Shown here: one piece after another, positions 7,183 to 13,946 of the stretch | How positions within the stretch are numbered: position 1 is the stretch's first letter | Layout of the letters: the number at the start of each line of letters is the position of its first letter | Notes under the pieces: generated by a model | What the model was told of the DNA's origin: nothing | The model's input: the letters and a program-made list of their open reading frames with translations, nothing else | Databases searched by the model: none | Translations under genes and position numbers: made by a program | Assembly: GCA_904501675.1 (NCBI GenBank) | Contig: CAJGCL010000019.1 | Span: forward strand, 1-22,079 | Length of the DNA: 22,079 bases | Origin: Clostridiaceae bacterium | GTDB taxonomy: Bacteria; Bacillota; Clostridia; Oscillospirales; Acutalibacteraceae | Direction: 5' to 3'

Positions 7183-8577
7183 TTAACCTATAAATACAAC
7201 CTCTGTATCTGTAAGCTTTGCAAAAAGTTCAATATCCTCTTTGGTAAGTGCTGTTGAAACTACTGCATGGTGGGCACCACCTGCATAAATCCATTTTTCC
7301 GCACCATTTGCAAAATCAGGAAGAATCTTCCACATAACTCTTGCAACAGGAAGCTTTGGCATTTCTTCAGGCTGTTTTGTAAGCTCAATATCTGCGCAAA
7401 CAAGGCGGAAATGAGTACCCATATCAATCATAGAAACAGCAATACCCTTACCCTGAATACCATCAAAAACAAGTCTTGCAGGGTCTGCTTTGCTACCAAT
7501 ACCAAGAGGATGAACCTGAATTTCAGGCTTTGAAGCAGCAAAAACAGGGCTAACCTCAAGCATATGGGAAGCGAGTTCAAGCTCCTCACCTTCAGTAAGG
7601 TCGTATGTATAATCTTCAAGAAAAGCAGTTGCACCAACCCTACCCTCTGCCATATTGCAAAGAACAGCCATCAAAGCACTTGTTTTATAATCTCCCTCAG
7701 GACCAAAACCGATACCCTTTGACATCATTTCCTGAGAAGCAAGACCAGGAAGCTGTTTAAGACCATGAAGGTCTTCAAAAGTATCTGTAAATGCACCAAT
7801 TTTCTTATCAGCAAAGAATTTTTCGAAAGCTACAATATATTTAACCTGTTCTTTAACAGCGTCAATATTATCGGTAGCCATGGTATATTTTTCCTGAAGT
7901 TCAGAAAGCTTAGCATCAATCTCAACATCAGTTACAGCGTTAATATACTCTACTAAATCTCCGATTCCATAGTAGTTAACATTCCAGCCAAAACGAATTT
8001 CGCTTTCTACTCTGTCGCCATCAGTAACTGCAACATCACGCATATTGTTACCAAACATTGCAACCTTAAGATTATGAGAGCAATTCATTGCACAAGCAAC
8101 ATCCGCAAAGCGTTGGATTCTTTTGATAACGCCTTCATTTTTATAATAGCCAGCAACAACTTCACGCTTGATACCTAAACGAGTACAAATGAAACCAAAT
8201 TCACGGTCTCCGTGAGCAGACTGATTAAGGTTCATAAAATCCATATCAATACTCTTATAAGGAAGAGCTCTATTGTACTGAGTATGAAGATGAAGAAGCG
8301 GCTTTGTAAGAGCCTGTAAGCCCTTAATCCACATCTTAGCAGGAGAAAACGTATGCATCCATGTAATAACACCAACGCACTCTTTATCAGCGGAAGCCTC
8401 AATAAGAACATCTTCTGCCTCTTCGCTACTGCGAACTGTAGGTTTCCATACAATTTCAACCTTATTCATTTTCTCGCCAAGATAGGAAACCATTTCTTTA
8501 CTGTCAACAGCAACTTGCTTTAAGGTTTCTTCGCCATATAAATCCTGACTACCTGTTATAAAATATAATTTTTTCAT
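7183..8577 (-). CDS. araA: L-arabinose isomerase
   Basis: AraA converts L-arabinose to L-ribulose using a divalent metal, the first step of bacterial arabinose catabolism. At 464 aa it is a little shorter than the roughly 490-500 aa of classical AraA proteins. Family landmarks are present: FITGSQDLYGEETL at the N-terminus, WMHTFSPAKMWI around 73-84, HLHTQYNRALPY around 96-107, and the metal and catalytic residues Glu294 (GPEGDYKTSA), Glu321 (FLEDYTYDL), His338 (ASHMLEVSP) and the GGAHHAV histidines near 436-437. AAGGAG lies upstream of the ATG. The gene stands alone with its own promoter and terminator; no araB, araD, transporter or AraR-type regulator is next to it. Confidence 0.97.
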   Translation of the reverse strand: MKKLYFITGSQDLYGEETLKQVAVDSKEMVSYLGEKMNKVEIVWKPTVRSSEEAEDVLIEASADKECVGVITWMHTFSPAKMWIKGLQALTKPLLHLHTQYNRALPYKSIDMDFMNLNQSAHGDREFGFICTRLGIKREVVAGYYKNEGVIKRIQRFADVACAMNCSHNLKVAMFGNNMRDVAVTDGDRVESEIRFGWNVNYYGIGDLVEYINAVTDVEIDAKLSELQEKYTMATDNIDAVKEQVKYIVAFEKFFADKKIGAFTDTFEDLHGLKQLPGLASQEMMSKGIGFGPEGDYKTSALMAVLCNMAEGRVGATAFLEDYTYDLTEGEELELASHMLEVSPVFAASKPEIQVHPLGIGSKADPARLVFDGIQGKGIAVSMIDMGTHFRLVCADIELTKQPEEMPKLPVARVMWKILPDFANGAEKWIYAGGAHHAVVSTALTKEDIELFAKLTDTEVVFIG

Positions 8578-8609
8578 AGAAAATCTCCTTAGAAAATTAT
8601 GTCAATTAA

Positions 8610-8638
8610 ATTTTAACATACGGAAAAATAAATAGCAA
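8610..8638 (-). promoter_or_regulatory. Putative sigma-A promoter of araA
   Basis: On the minus strand TTGCTA (8633-8638) and TAAAAT (8610-8615) are separated by 17 bp in the 67-bp gap between hydF and araA. No terminator is visible after hydF, so read-through from the hyd operon into araA remains possible. Confidence 0.55.
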
Positions 8639-8644
8639 GATAAA

Positions 8645-9832
8645 TCACATTAATTCAAATACTTCAAGACTTCGAGCTAATATACCATTCATATTAGCTA
8701 TTGCAACACCATAGTTAACAACAGGAACACCTTGTGATGCAGCAATTTCTAATCTGCTTTTCATTTCTCGTTCATTAAGCATACAACCACCACAATGAAC
8801 AACAAGAGAAAAGTCCCTTAAATCACTTGGAAACTCACCACCTGAAGTAAATGAAAATTCAGGTTCTGCACCTGTGTATTTCCTTATCCAATCAGGCAGT
8901 TTAACCGTACCGATATCATTACATTGACGGTGATGTGTACAGCCTTCACTTATAAGAATTTTATCTCCCGTTTTGATTCTCCCTAAAGCTTCTGCACCAT
9001 CCACTAAGGTTGAAAGCTCACCTTTATATCTTGCCATAAGAATAGAAAATGATGTAAGAATAATATCTTCAGGCACAATTTTTGAAACAACACCAAAAAC
9101 CTGTGAATCTGTTATTACAAGGCGAGGCTTATTTGACAACACAGAAAGCATATCTGCCAATTCTGATGGTTGACAGCATACTGCAGTAGCGTTACAGTCA
9201 AGAATCTCGCGGAGAGTAAGCTGTTGAGGAAGAATTATTCTACCCTTTGGCGCAGATTCATCGATAGGAATACAAAGAACAACAATATCCCCTTCCTCAA
9301 TTAAATCTGCAACAACAAACTTTTGCTCTACCTTCGATTTTGCTAGTACGCCTATTTTTTCTTTAAGCGCATTTATACCATCACCTGATACAGCACTAAC
9401 GATAATTTCGTTTTCTTTTAACTCGTATGGTACACTTTGCAAATCACTTTTATTAAACGCAACGATATATGGAATATTTTTTTCGTTAAATACAGAAATA
9501 AGCTTCTCGTCTTCTGGTTGTTTTCCTTTAATTGAGTCAACAACAAGCACAGCAACATCTGTTTTGCGGAGAATCTCAAGAGTTTTTTCAATTCTTTTTT
9601 CTCCTAATTCGCCTTCGTCGTCAATACCGGGTGTATCAATTATAACAACAGGGCCTATAGGCAGTATCTCCATAGCCTTTTTAACAGGATCAGTTGTTGT
9701 ACCTTTAACATCAGAAACAACTGCAAGGCTCTGCCCTGTTACCGCATTAACAACACTTGATTTACCTGCATTACGCAAACCAAAAAAGCCAATGTGTACT
9801 CTTTCTGCAGATGCTGTTAAATTCAAACTCAT
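8645..9832 (-). CDS. hydF: [FeFe]-hydrogenase maturation GTPase HydF
   Basis: HydF is the scaffold GTPase on which the 2Fe subcluster made by HydE and HydG is assembled before delivery to apo-hydrogenase. The N-terminal G domain shows the P-loop GLRNAGKSS near residue 18, TTTDPV switch, DTPG near 66 and NKSD near 126. The C-terminal cluster-binding part has Cys-Thr-His near 297-299 and HCGGC near 345-349, matching the HydF CxH...CxxC pattern. Length (395 aa) is normal. AAGGTG lies before the ATG. It is the last gene of the hyd operon, 11 nt after hydG. Confidence 0.97.
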   Translation of the reverse strand: MSLNLTASAERVHIGFFGLRNAGKSSVVNAVTGQSLAVVSDVKGTTTDPVKKAMEILPIGPVVIIDTPGIDDEGELGEKRIEKTLEILRKTDVAVLVVDSIKGKQPEDEKLISVFNEKNIPYIVAFNKSDLQSVPYELKENEIIVSAVSGDGINALKEKIGVLAKSKVEQKFVVADLIEEGDIVVLCIPIDESAPKGRIILPQQLTLREILDCNATAVCCQPSELADMLSVLSNKPRLVITDSQVFGVVSKIVPEDIILTSFSILMARYKGELSTLVDGAEALGRIKTGDKILISEGCTHHRQCNDIGTVKLPDWIRKYTGAEPEFSFTSGGEFPSDLRDFSLVVHCGGCMLNEREMKSRLEIAASQGVPVVNYGVAIANMNGILARSLEVFELM

Positions 9833-9843
9833 AAAATCACACC

Positions 9844-11292
9844 TTAAAACCTGAAATCGCGACGATTTGAATTTTTAATATCTTCTATATTCTGTCTTGC
9901 AATCTCTCTTACTTTATCTGTGGGAACTTTTTTGAGTTCTTCTTCAATAAGCTTATAACCTACCTGACGAGTAGCATCAGAAGCATAATCCACAAGATAC
10001 TCGGTCAAAGTCATTAATGCATTAGGGTGGCAGCAATTAAGAATCTGACCATTTTTGCAAAGACTCATAAAGCGGTCACCTGTTCTCCCCTCACGATAAC
10101 AAGCAGTACAGAATGATGGTATATGACCATTTTCCATAAGCCAACGAACAACCTCGTCAAGTGTACGCTGATCAGAAACATCAAACTGCTCAGAATCGTG
10201 TGGTCTTTCTTCCTCAGTGTAGCCACCTACAGATGTACGGGATGCACCGCTTATCTGAGAAATACCCATATGAAGCACCTCACCACGAACTTTTTCGCTC
10301 TCACGTGTTGAGATAATCATACCTGTATACGGGACAGCAATACGAATACAAGCAATGATTTTTTTGAACATATCATCGCTAAGACCATTATCAAATACAG
10401 ATGGATCAATATCATCTGCCCTTTTGATTCTCGGAACACTTATTGTGTGAGGACCAACGCCGTGAACAGCCTCAAGATGCTCCGCGTGCATGAGAAGTCC
10501 AATAAATTCATACATGTATTTTTCAAGACCGAAAAGCACACCAAGACCTACATCATCAATTCCGCCTTCCATCGCTCTGTCCATAGCTTCCGTATGATAA
10601 TCATAATCATGTTTTGGTCCTGTAGGGTGAAGCTCAAGGTAACTTTCCTTGTGGTATGTCTCCTGGAAAAGAATGTATGTACCGATACCGGCATCCTTAA
10701 GTTTACGATAGTTTTCAACTGTGGTAGCGGCAATATTTACATTAACTCTGCGGATTGCTCCGTTTTTGTGATTTACGCTGTAAATTGTTTTGATACACTC
10801 AAGAATATACTCAATCGGGTTGTTTTTAGGGTCCTCTCCTGCTTCAATTGCAAGACGCTTATGTCCCATATCCTGAAGAGCAATAACCTCTGCTTTTACC
10901 TCTTCTTGAGTAAGCTTTTTACGAGCAATGTGCTTATTTTTCATATGATAAGGGCAATAAACGCATCCGTTCACACAATAGTTTGAAAGATATAAAGGTG
11001 CAAACATAACAATTCTGTTACCGTAGAATTTTTGCTTTATATCATTTGCAAGAGCATATAATTTTTTAATTATTTCAGGTCTATCGCAAGCCAGAAGCAC
11101 AGCAGCATCTCTATGAGTAAGACCTGTGCACTGATAGCCGTTACCAACCTTTTTAGGCTGCGCCTTTTCTAGAATTTCTTCAATTAATTGAAGATTGTTT
11201 TTGTTTTTTTCAGCATATTCTATTGTAGCTAGAATTTCACCGTCATTGATGAATTCTTCTGCTTTTAATGACTTTGGATTATAAACTGCCAT
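9844..11292 (-). CDS. hydG: [FeFe]-hydrogenase maturase HydG (radical SAM tyrosine lyase)
   Basis: HydG cleaves tyrosine to form the CO and CN ligands of the H-cluster as an Fe-containing synthon. The 482 aa protein has the radical SAM motif in LSNYCVNGCVYC (Cys106, Cys110, Cys113). Near the C-terminus it has the second cluster motif CxxCx22C, beginning at SFCTACYREGRTGDRF and ending at the second Cys of LNCCHP. Other family segments are AIEAGEDP, VNVNIAATTVENY, ILFQETYH, LGVLFGLEKY and SGASRTSVGGY. AAAGGAGAG lies upstream of the ATG, and the gap to hydE is one nucleotide, implying coupled translation. ThiH is the main paralogue, but the C-terminal cluster motif and the hydE/hydF neighbours identify HydG. 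Confidence 0.98.
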   Translation of the reverse strand: MAVYNPKSLKAEEFINDGEILATIEYAEKNKNNLQLIEEILEKAQPKKVGNGYQCTGLTHRDAAVLLACDRPEIIKKLYALANDIKQKFYGNRIVMFAPLYLSNYCVNGCVYCPYHMKNKHIARKKLTQEEVKAEVIALQDMGHKRLAIEAGEDPKNNPIEYILECIKTIYSVNHKNGAIRRVNVNIAATTVENYRKLKDAGIGTYILFQETYHKESYLELHPTGPKHDYDYHTEAMDRAMEGGIDDVGLGVLFGLEKYMYEFIGLLMHAEHLEAVHGVGPHTISVPRIKRADDIDPSVFDNGLSDDMFKKIIACIRIAVPYTGMIISTRESEKVRGEVLHMGISQISGASRTSVGGYTEEERPHDSEQFDVSDQRTLDEVVRWLMENGHIPSFCTACYREGRTGDRFMSLCKNGQILNCCHPNALMTLTEYLVDYASDATRQVGYKLIEEELKKVPTDKVREIARQNIEDIKNSNRRDFRF

Positions 11293-11293
11293 A

Positions 11294-12346
11294 TCAATAC
11301 TCTCCTTTTGCGTCGCCGCGTGTTATTTCTATTTTATAACCGATTTTATTCATTCGGATTTTTAGTTCATCTAATTTTTCTGCACTTTCGGCACCTGAGG
11401 ATAATTTGTTATCATAAATATCATATTTCTTTCTGACACTTGCAGGCGACAGATTAGGCATTATTACGTTTGCACCTGACAATATACCCTGCTCTCTTCC
11501 GTCTGCATCTACTGTTCCTAAAGCTGTAGTAGCAGGTAAAAGAATTCGAGGATTCATAATTCTTATTATTGAAAGAAGGTAACAAGTAAGCTCTGCGCTT
11601 CCCTTATTATCTTTATTAAAAATTGTATCTTTATGAGGGATAAACGGACCGATTCCACACATATGAGGCTTGAATTCTTCAATAAATTTCAAATCTTCTG
11701 CTATATGCTGAACGGACTGAAATGGAGCGCCGACCATAAAGCCACAACCAACCTGATAACCGATTTCTTTTAAATCATTAAGGCACTGCAACCTATTTCT
11801 CAGGCTCATATTATCAGGATGGAGTTTACTATACAACTCAGCATTTACAGCTTCATGGCGGAGAAGATATCTATCTGCACCTGCTTTATATAAAGCCTGA
11901 TAACTATCTTTTGTTCTTTCCCCTAAAGAAAGTGTTACAGCACAATCAGGATATGAAGCTTTGATTCTCTTTATTAAAGGAACAAGAACCTCGTCGGTAT
12001 AAAACCCGTCTTCGCCACCTTGTAAAACAAAGGTACGAAAGCCTATTTCATATCCTGCTTCGCAACATGAAAAAATATCTTCCGGTGAAAGCCTGTATCG
12101 TTGACAATTATTATTTTCTGCACGTATACCACAATAAAGACAATTGTTCTTACAAACGTTACTTATTTCAATAAGTCCTCTGACATAAACAGAATCACCA
12201 TAAACTGATTTCTGAGCTTCAACTGCTTTCATTTTAAGATAAAGCATAGCTTCTTCTGTTCTGTTCTCTATAAGATAAGCATATTCCTCTACACTAAGTG
12301 AATGGGAAACAGAGAGCTTATCAATTAATTCAATTATTTTATTCAT
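11294..12346 (-). CDS. hydE: [FeFe]-hydrogenase maturase HydE (radical SAM)
   Basis: HydE is the radical SAM enzyme that processes the HydG product toward the dithiomethylamine-bridged 2Fe subcluster. The 350 aa protein has the CxxxCxxC motif in ISNVCKNNCLYCGIR (Cys65, Cys69, Cys72), then TFVLQGGEDGFYTDE, DRYLLRHEAVN, VGCGFMVGAPFQS and FIPHKDT, all typical of HydE; BioB and PylB are more distant relatives. Its start overlaps the 3' end of the upstream small gene by 8 bp and its stop is one nucleotide before hydG, so the three genes are tightly coupled. Confidence 0.97.
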   Translation of the reverse strand: MNKIIELIDKLSVSHSLSVEEYAYLIENRTEEAMLYLKMKAVEAQKSVYGDSVYVRGLIEISNVCKNNCLYCGIRAENNNCQRYRLSPEDIFSCCEAGYEIGFRTFVLQGGEDGFYTDEVLVPLIKRIKASYPDCAVTLSLGERTKDSYQALYKAGADRYLLRHEAVNAELYSKLHPDNMSLRNRLQCLNDLKEIGYQVGCGFMVGAPFQSVQHIAEDLKFIEEFKPHMCGIGPFIPHKDTIFNKDNKGSAELTCYLLSIIRIMNPRILLPATTALGTVDADGREQGILSGANVIMPNLSPASVRKKYDIYDNKLSSGAESAEKLDELKIRMNKIGYKIEITRGDAKGEY

Positions 12347-12596
12347 TACTCACCACATTCGAAAGCACTGTTTTGGCACTGACGCCTTTAAGATTACCGA
12401 TTTTACCGCTTAAAGATGATATGATATCCTGAGGTGCATCAATAGCAACACTAATTATACTGATACCCTTTTCACGATAAGGAATCCCCATCCTGCCTAT
12501 TATATACTCGCCATATGTATGAAGAATTGAATTCAAGCTTTCTACGGAATTACCATCTTCAACAATTATACTTAAAACGCCTACTCTTGAACTCAT
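12339..12596 (-). CDS. TM1266-family small ACT-like protein, putative iron-only hydrogenase system regulator
   Basis: This is an 85-aa protein with an ACT-like beta-alpha-beta pattern: MSSRVGVLSIIVEDGNS, then HTYGEYIIGRMGIPYREKG, then ISIISVAIDAPQDIISSLSGKIGNLKGVSAK. GRMGIPY and the terminal GVSAKTVLS strand are hallmarks of the TM1266-type proteins found beside [FeFe]-hydrogenase genes. It contains no DNA-binding domain, so a regulatory role is inferred from context only. An in-frame TTG at 12608 would lie within GGAGG (12602-12606); the ATG at 12596, 5 nt after it, is chosen. It is the first gene of the hyd operon and overlaps hydE by 8 bp. A terminator hairpin lies immediately upstream of its ribosome binding site. 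Confidence 0.9.
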   Translation of the reverse strand: MSSRVGVLSIIVEDGNSVESLNSILHTYGEYIIGRMGIPYREKGISIISVAIDAPQDIISSLSGKIGNLKGVSAKTVLSNVVSNE

Positions 12597-12607
12597 AAAA
12601 ACCTCCA

Positions 12608-12641
12608 AATAAAAAATGCCGCACTACGACAAGGTGCGGCA
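12608..12641 (-). terminator. Leader terminator/attenuator before the hyd operon
   Basis: On the minus strand TGCCGCAC and GTGCGGCA form a perfect 8-bp GC-rich stem (plus-strand 12617-12624 and 12634-12641) with a 9-nt loop, followed by six T and a further T-rich stretch (12608-12616). The T tract ends just before the Shine-Dalgarno (12602-12606). No minus-strand gene lies between this hairpin and the separate terminator at 13236-13268, so it is best read as a leader attenuator rather than the end of another transcript. Confidence 0.85.
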
Positions 12642-12672
12642 AAATCAAACTTTGGTTTATATCATCATAGCC

Positions 12673-12708
12673 GAACCTTTCAGTCAGGAATAACCTTTGT
12701 GTCAGGAA
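12673..12708 (-). repeat. Two adjacent 18-bp direct repeats in the hyd leader
   Basis: TTCCTGACACAAAGGTTA (12691-12708, minus) is directly followed by TTCCTGACTGAAAGGTTC (12673-12690, minus); 15 of 18 positions are identical. Each copy can form a minimal CCT/AGG hairpin. They lie at about +2 to +37 of the predicted transcript, so they may act as RNA or as tandem operators. Confidence 0.8.
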
Positions 12709-12716
12709 CTACAATT

Positions 12717-12745
12717 ATTTTACAATATTTTATTTAATTAATCAA
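12717..12745 (-). promoter_or_regulatory. Putative sigma-A promoter of the hyd operon
   Basis: On the minus strand TTGATT (12740-12745) and TAAAAT (12717-12722) have a 17-bp spacer. The expected start near 12710 is one or two bases before the first 18-bp repeat. The flanks are AT-rich, so the assignment is tentative. Confidence 0.6.
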
Positions 12746-12805
12746 TGTATATTTTAAAATAAGATGAAAAAAATATTTATACAATAAATTTTAAGAGGGA
12801 TAGAG

Positions 12806-13237
12806 TTGGACAAAAATCAGTATAAAGAACTAGTTCACCAGACAACACCAAAATCGCCTATTTTAAAAAATTGCATTAAAGCTTTTATTTTTGGTGGTGG
12901 TATTTGCTGCTTCGGCGAAGTTCTAAAACTACTTTACGGTATGACAAATCTTAATGAGGACGAAACTAAGCTTGCAGTATCAGGTACGCTTATAGTAATA
13001 ACCGCAATACTAACGGGTGCTGGTGTATTTGATAATATTGCAAAACACGCAGGCGCAGGTACAGCGGTACCAATAAGCGGGTTTGCAAATTCAATGGTTT
13101 CCCCTGCAATTGAATTTAAAGTTGAGGGCTTTATATTAGGGGTTGGCGCAAAAATATTCAATCTTGCAGGACCTGTTATTGTATACGGTTGCACCAGTGC
13201 AAGTTTGTATGGATTAATTTATTGGTTATTAAAGTAA
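12806..13237 (+). CDS. spoVAC: Stage V sporulation protein AC (SpoVAC)
   Basis: SpoVAC is an inner-spore-membrane component of the SpoVA system, which moves Ca-dipicolinic acid into the forespore and releases it on germination; Bacillus SpoVAC has been described as a mechanosensitive channel. The 143 aa protein matches the family from its N-terminal YKELVHQTTPKSPILKN through AFIFGGGICCFGE, GAGVFDNIAKHAGAGTAVPISGFANSM, IEFKVEGFILGVGAKIF and AGPVIVYG. About four hydrophobic segments are visible. The start is TTG at 12806 preceded by AGAGGGA; there is no better ATG. The related SpoVAEb is shorter and lacks the N-terminal segment. Normally spoVAC is followed by spoVAD and spoVAE, but here the gene stands alone and is closed by a terminator. 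I could not identify a confident sigma-G promoter. Confidence 0.92.
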   Translation: MDKNQYKELVHQTTPKSPILKNCIKAFIFGGGICCFGEVLKLLYGMTNLNEDETKLAVSGTLIVITAILTGAGVFDNIAKHAGAGTAVPISGFANSMVSPAIEFKVEGFILGVGAKIFNLAGPVIVYGCTSASLYGLIYWLLK

Positions 13238-13268
13238 AAAACTCTGCCTTATATAATAGGCAGAGTTT
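13236..13268. terminator. Shared bidirectional terminator for spoVAC and plsC
   Basis: A perfect 10-bp stem (AAACTCTGCC 13239-13248 with GGCAGAGTTT 13259-13268) lies between the converging stop codons of spoVAC and plsC. The minus direction ends in six T (plus-strand A run 13236-13241), favouring termination of the plsC operon; the plus direction has a weaker T-rich tail. Confidence 0.9.
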
Positions 13269-13285
13269 AATATTTAAATTAATGG

Positions 13286-13927
13286 TTATTTAGTGTATTG
13301 TCTTTCTTCAGGCTTTAACAGTGGATTAAGACCTGCACAAACCTTTTGAATAAGCTTTTCGCGTTCTGCTTCAAGGTCATCAGACTCAACATAATACGGT
13401 TCATGGAAAGTAATTGAAATTTTACCAACAATAGGTATGTATTTACCATTAACGGTAAAAGGAACTATAGGACAGCCTGTGTCATAAGCCATTTTTATAG
13501 CGCCCATTTTAAATGGTAAAATTCTGATGCCTTCAGGCTTAATAATAGTACTTTCGGGGAAAAGCGCAATGAGGGCTCCTGCCTTTAAATAATCTTCGGC
13601 AGCTTCAAGAGCAGCATGGTCTTTTCTCTGGCGATGAACAGGGATAACGCCAGCTTGTTTAAAAAGCCAATTGGACCACCTATATTTAAAAATTTCATAT
13701 TTACCTAAAAAGTGAACACATCTTCTTGTTCCTGAACCTACGCAAAACGGGTCAAGAACAAAAACATGGTTACCTGCAAGCACAGCGCCACCTTTTTTAG
13801 GAATATTCTCTTTACCCTTAACCTTTGGCCAGAAAACCACATAAAACACGAATTTTAAAAGTGGTCTGCAAACTGTATAAATTAAAGGTGAAATATATCT
13901 CTTATCAACATTCTGCCTGTCACTCAT
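13286..13927 (-). CDS. plsC: 1-acyl-sn-glycerol-3-phosphate acyltransferase (PlsC family)
   Basis: PlsC-type enzymes acylate lysophosphatidate to phosphatidate at the cytoplasmic membrane face, the substrate later used by CdsA. The 213 aa protein has an N-terminal hydrophobic segment around 13-34, motif I NHVFVLD at 53-59, motif II-like GVIPVHR at 93-99, motif III as FPESTIIKPEG at 123-133 (FPES in place of the common FPEG), and motif IV CPIVPFTV around 152-159. AAGGAG lies upstream of the ATG. It is the last gene of the minus-strand operon, 19 nt after the dockerin gene and just before a strong terminator. A paralogue with another acyl acceptor is possible. Confidence 0.93.
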   Translation of the reverse strand: MSDRQNVDKRYISPLIYTVCRPLLKFVFYVVFWPKVKGKENIPKKGGAVLAGNHVFVLDPFCVGSGTRRCVHFLGKYEIFKYRWSNWLFKQAGVIPVHRQRKDHAALEAAEDYLKAGALIALFPESTIIKPEGIRILPFKMGAIKMAYDTGCPIVPFTVNGKYIPIVGKISITFHEPYYVESDDLEAEREKLIQKVCAGLNPLLKPEERQYTK

Positions 13928-13946
13928 TTATATTCTCCTTAATAAA

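Larger units (their letters stand above)
12597..12710 (-). ncRNA. Candidate cis-regulatory leader RNA of the hyd operon
   Basis: About 113 nt lie between the predicted transcription start and the first start codon. In transcript order they hold two tandem 18-nt repeats, GGTTCGGC (12670-12677), a short AAACC element followed by a possible AAAC/GTTT mini-hairpin, then the terminator hairpin 12617-12641 and the Shine-Dalgarno GGAGG. GGTTCGGC can pair with GCCGCACC of the terminator arm (12633-12640) with one mismatch, giving an alternative antiterminator fold; GGTT can instead pair with AACC. I do not recognise SAM, TPP, FMN, cobalamin, glycine, c-di-GMP, T-box, fluoride or ZTP consensus elements. 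The RNA function is inferred from architecture only. Confidence 0.55.

Noticed and set aside
10447..10986. 179-codon open frame on the plus strand opposite hydG
   Set aside because: It is a complete antisense shadow of a well-identified gene, lacks a clear ribosome binding site, and its translation is rich in Cys and Asn without any recognisable domain.
12608..12641. Reading the hairpin before the hyd operon as the terminator of an upstream gene
   Set aside because: No minus-strand gene lies between it and plsC, whose transcript already has a strong terminator at 13236-13268. Its T tract also abuts the hyd ribosome binding site.
12597..12710. A known riboswitch or T-box in the hyd leader
   Set aside because: I looked for hallmark consensus strings of SAM, TPP, FMN, cobalamin, glycine, c-di-GMP, fluoride, ZTP, guanidine and T-box elements and did not see them. 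A formal Rfam search could still find a rare class.
12746..12805. A sigma-G promoter for spoVAC
   Set aside because: The region is so AT-rich that several partial matches exist, none with both elements at correct spacing.
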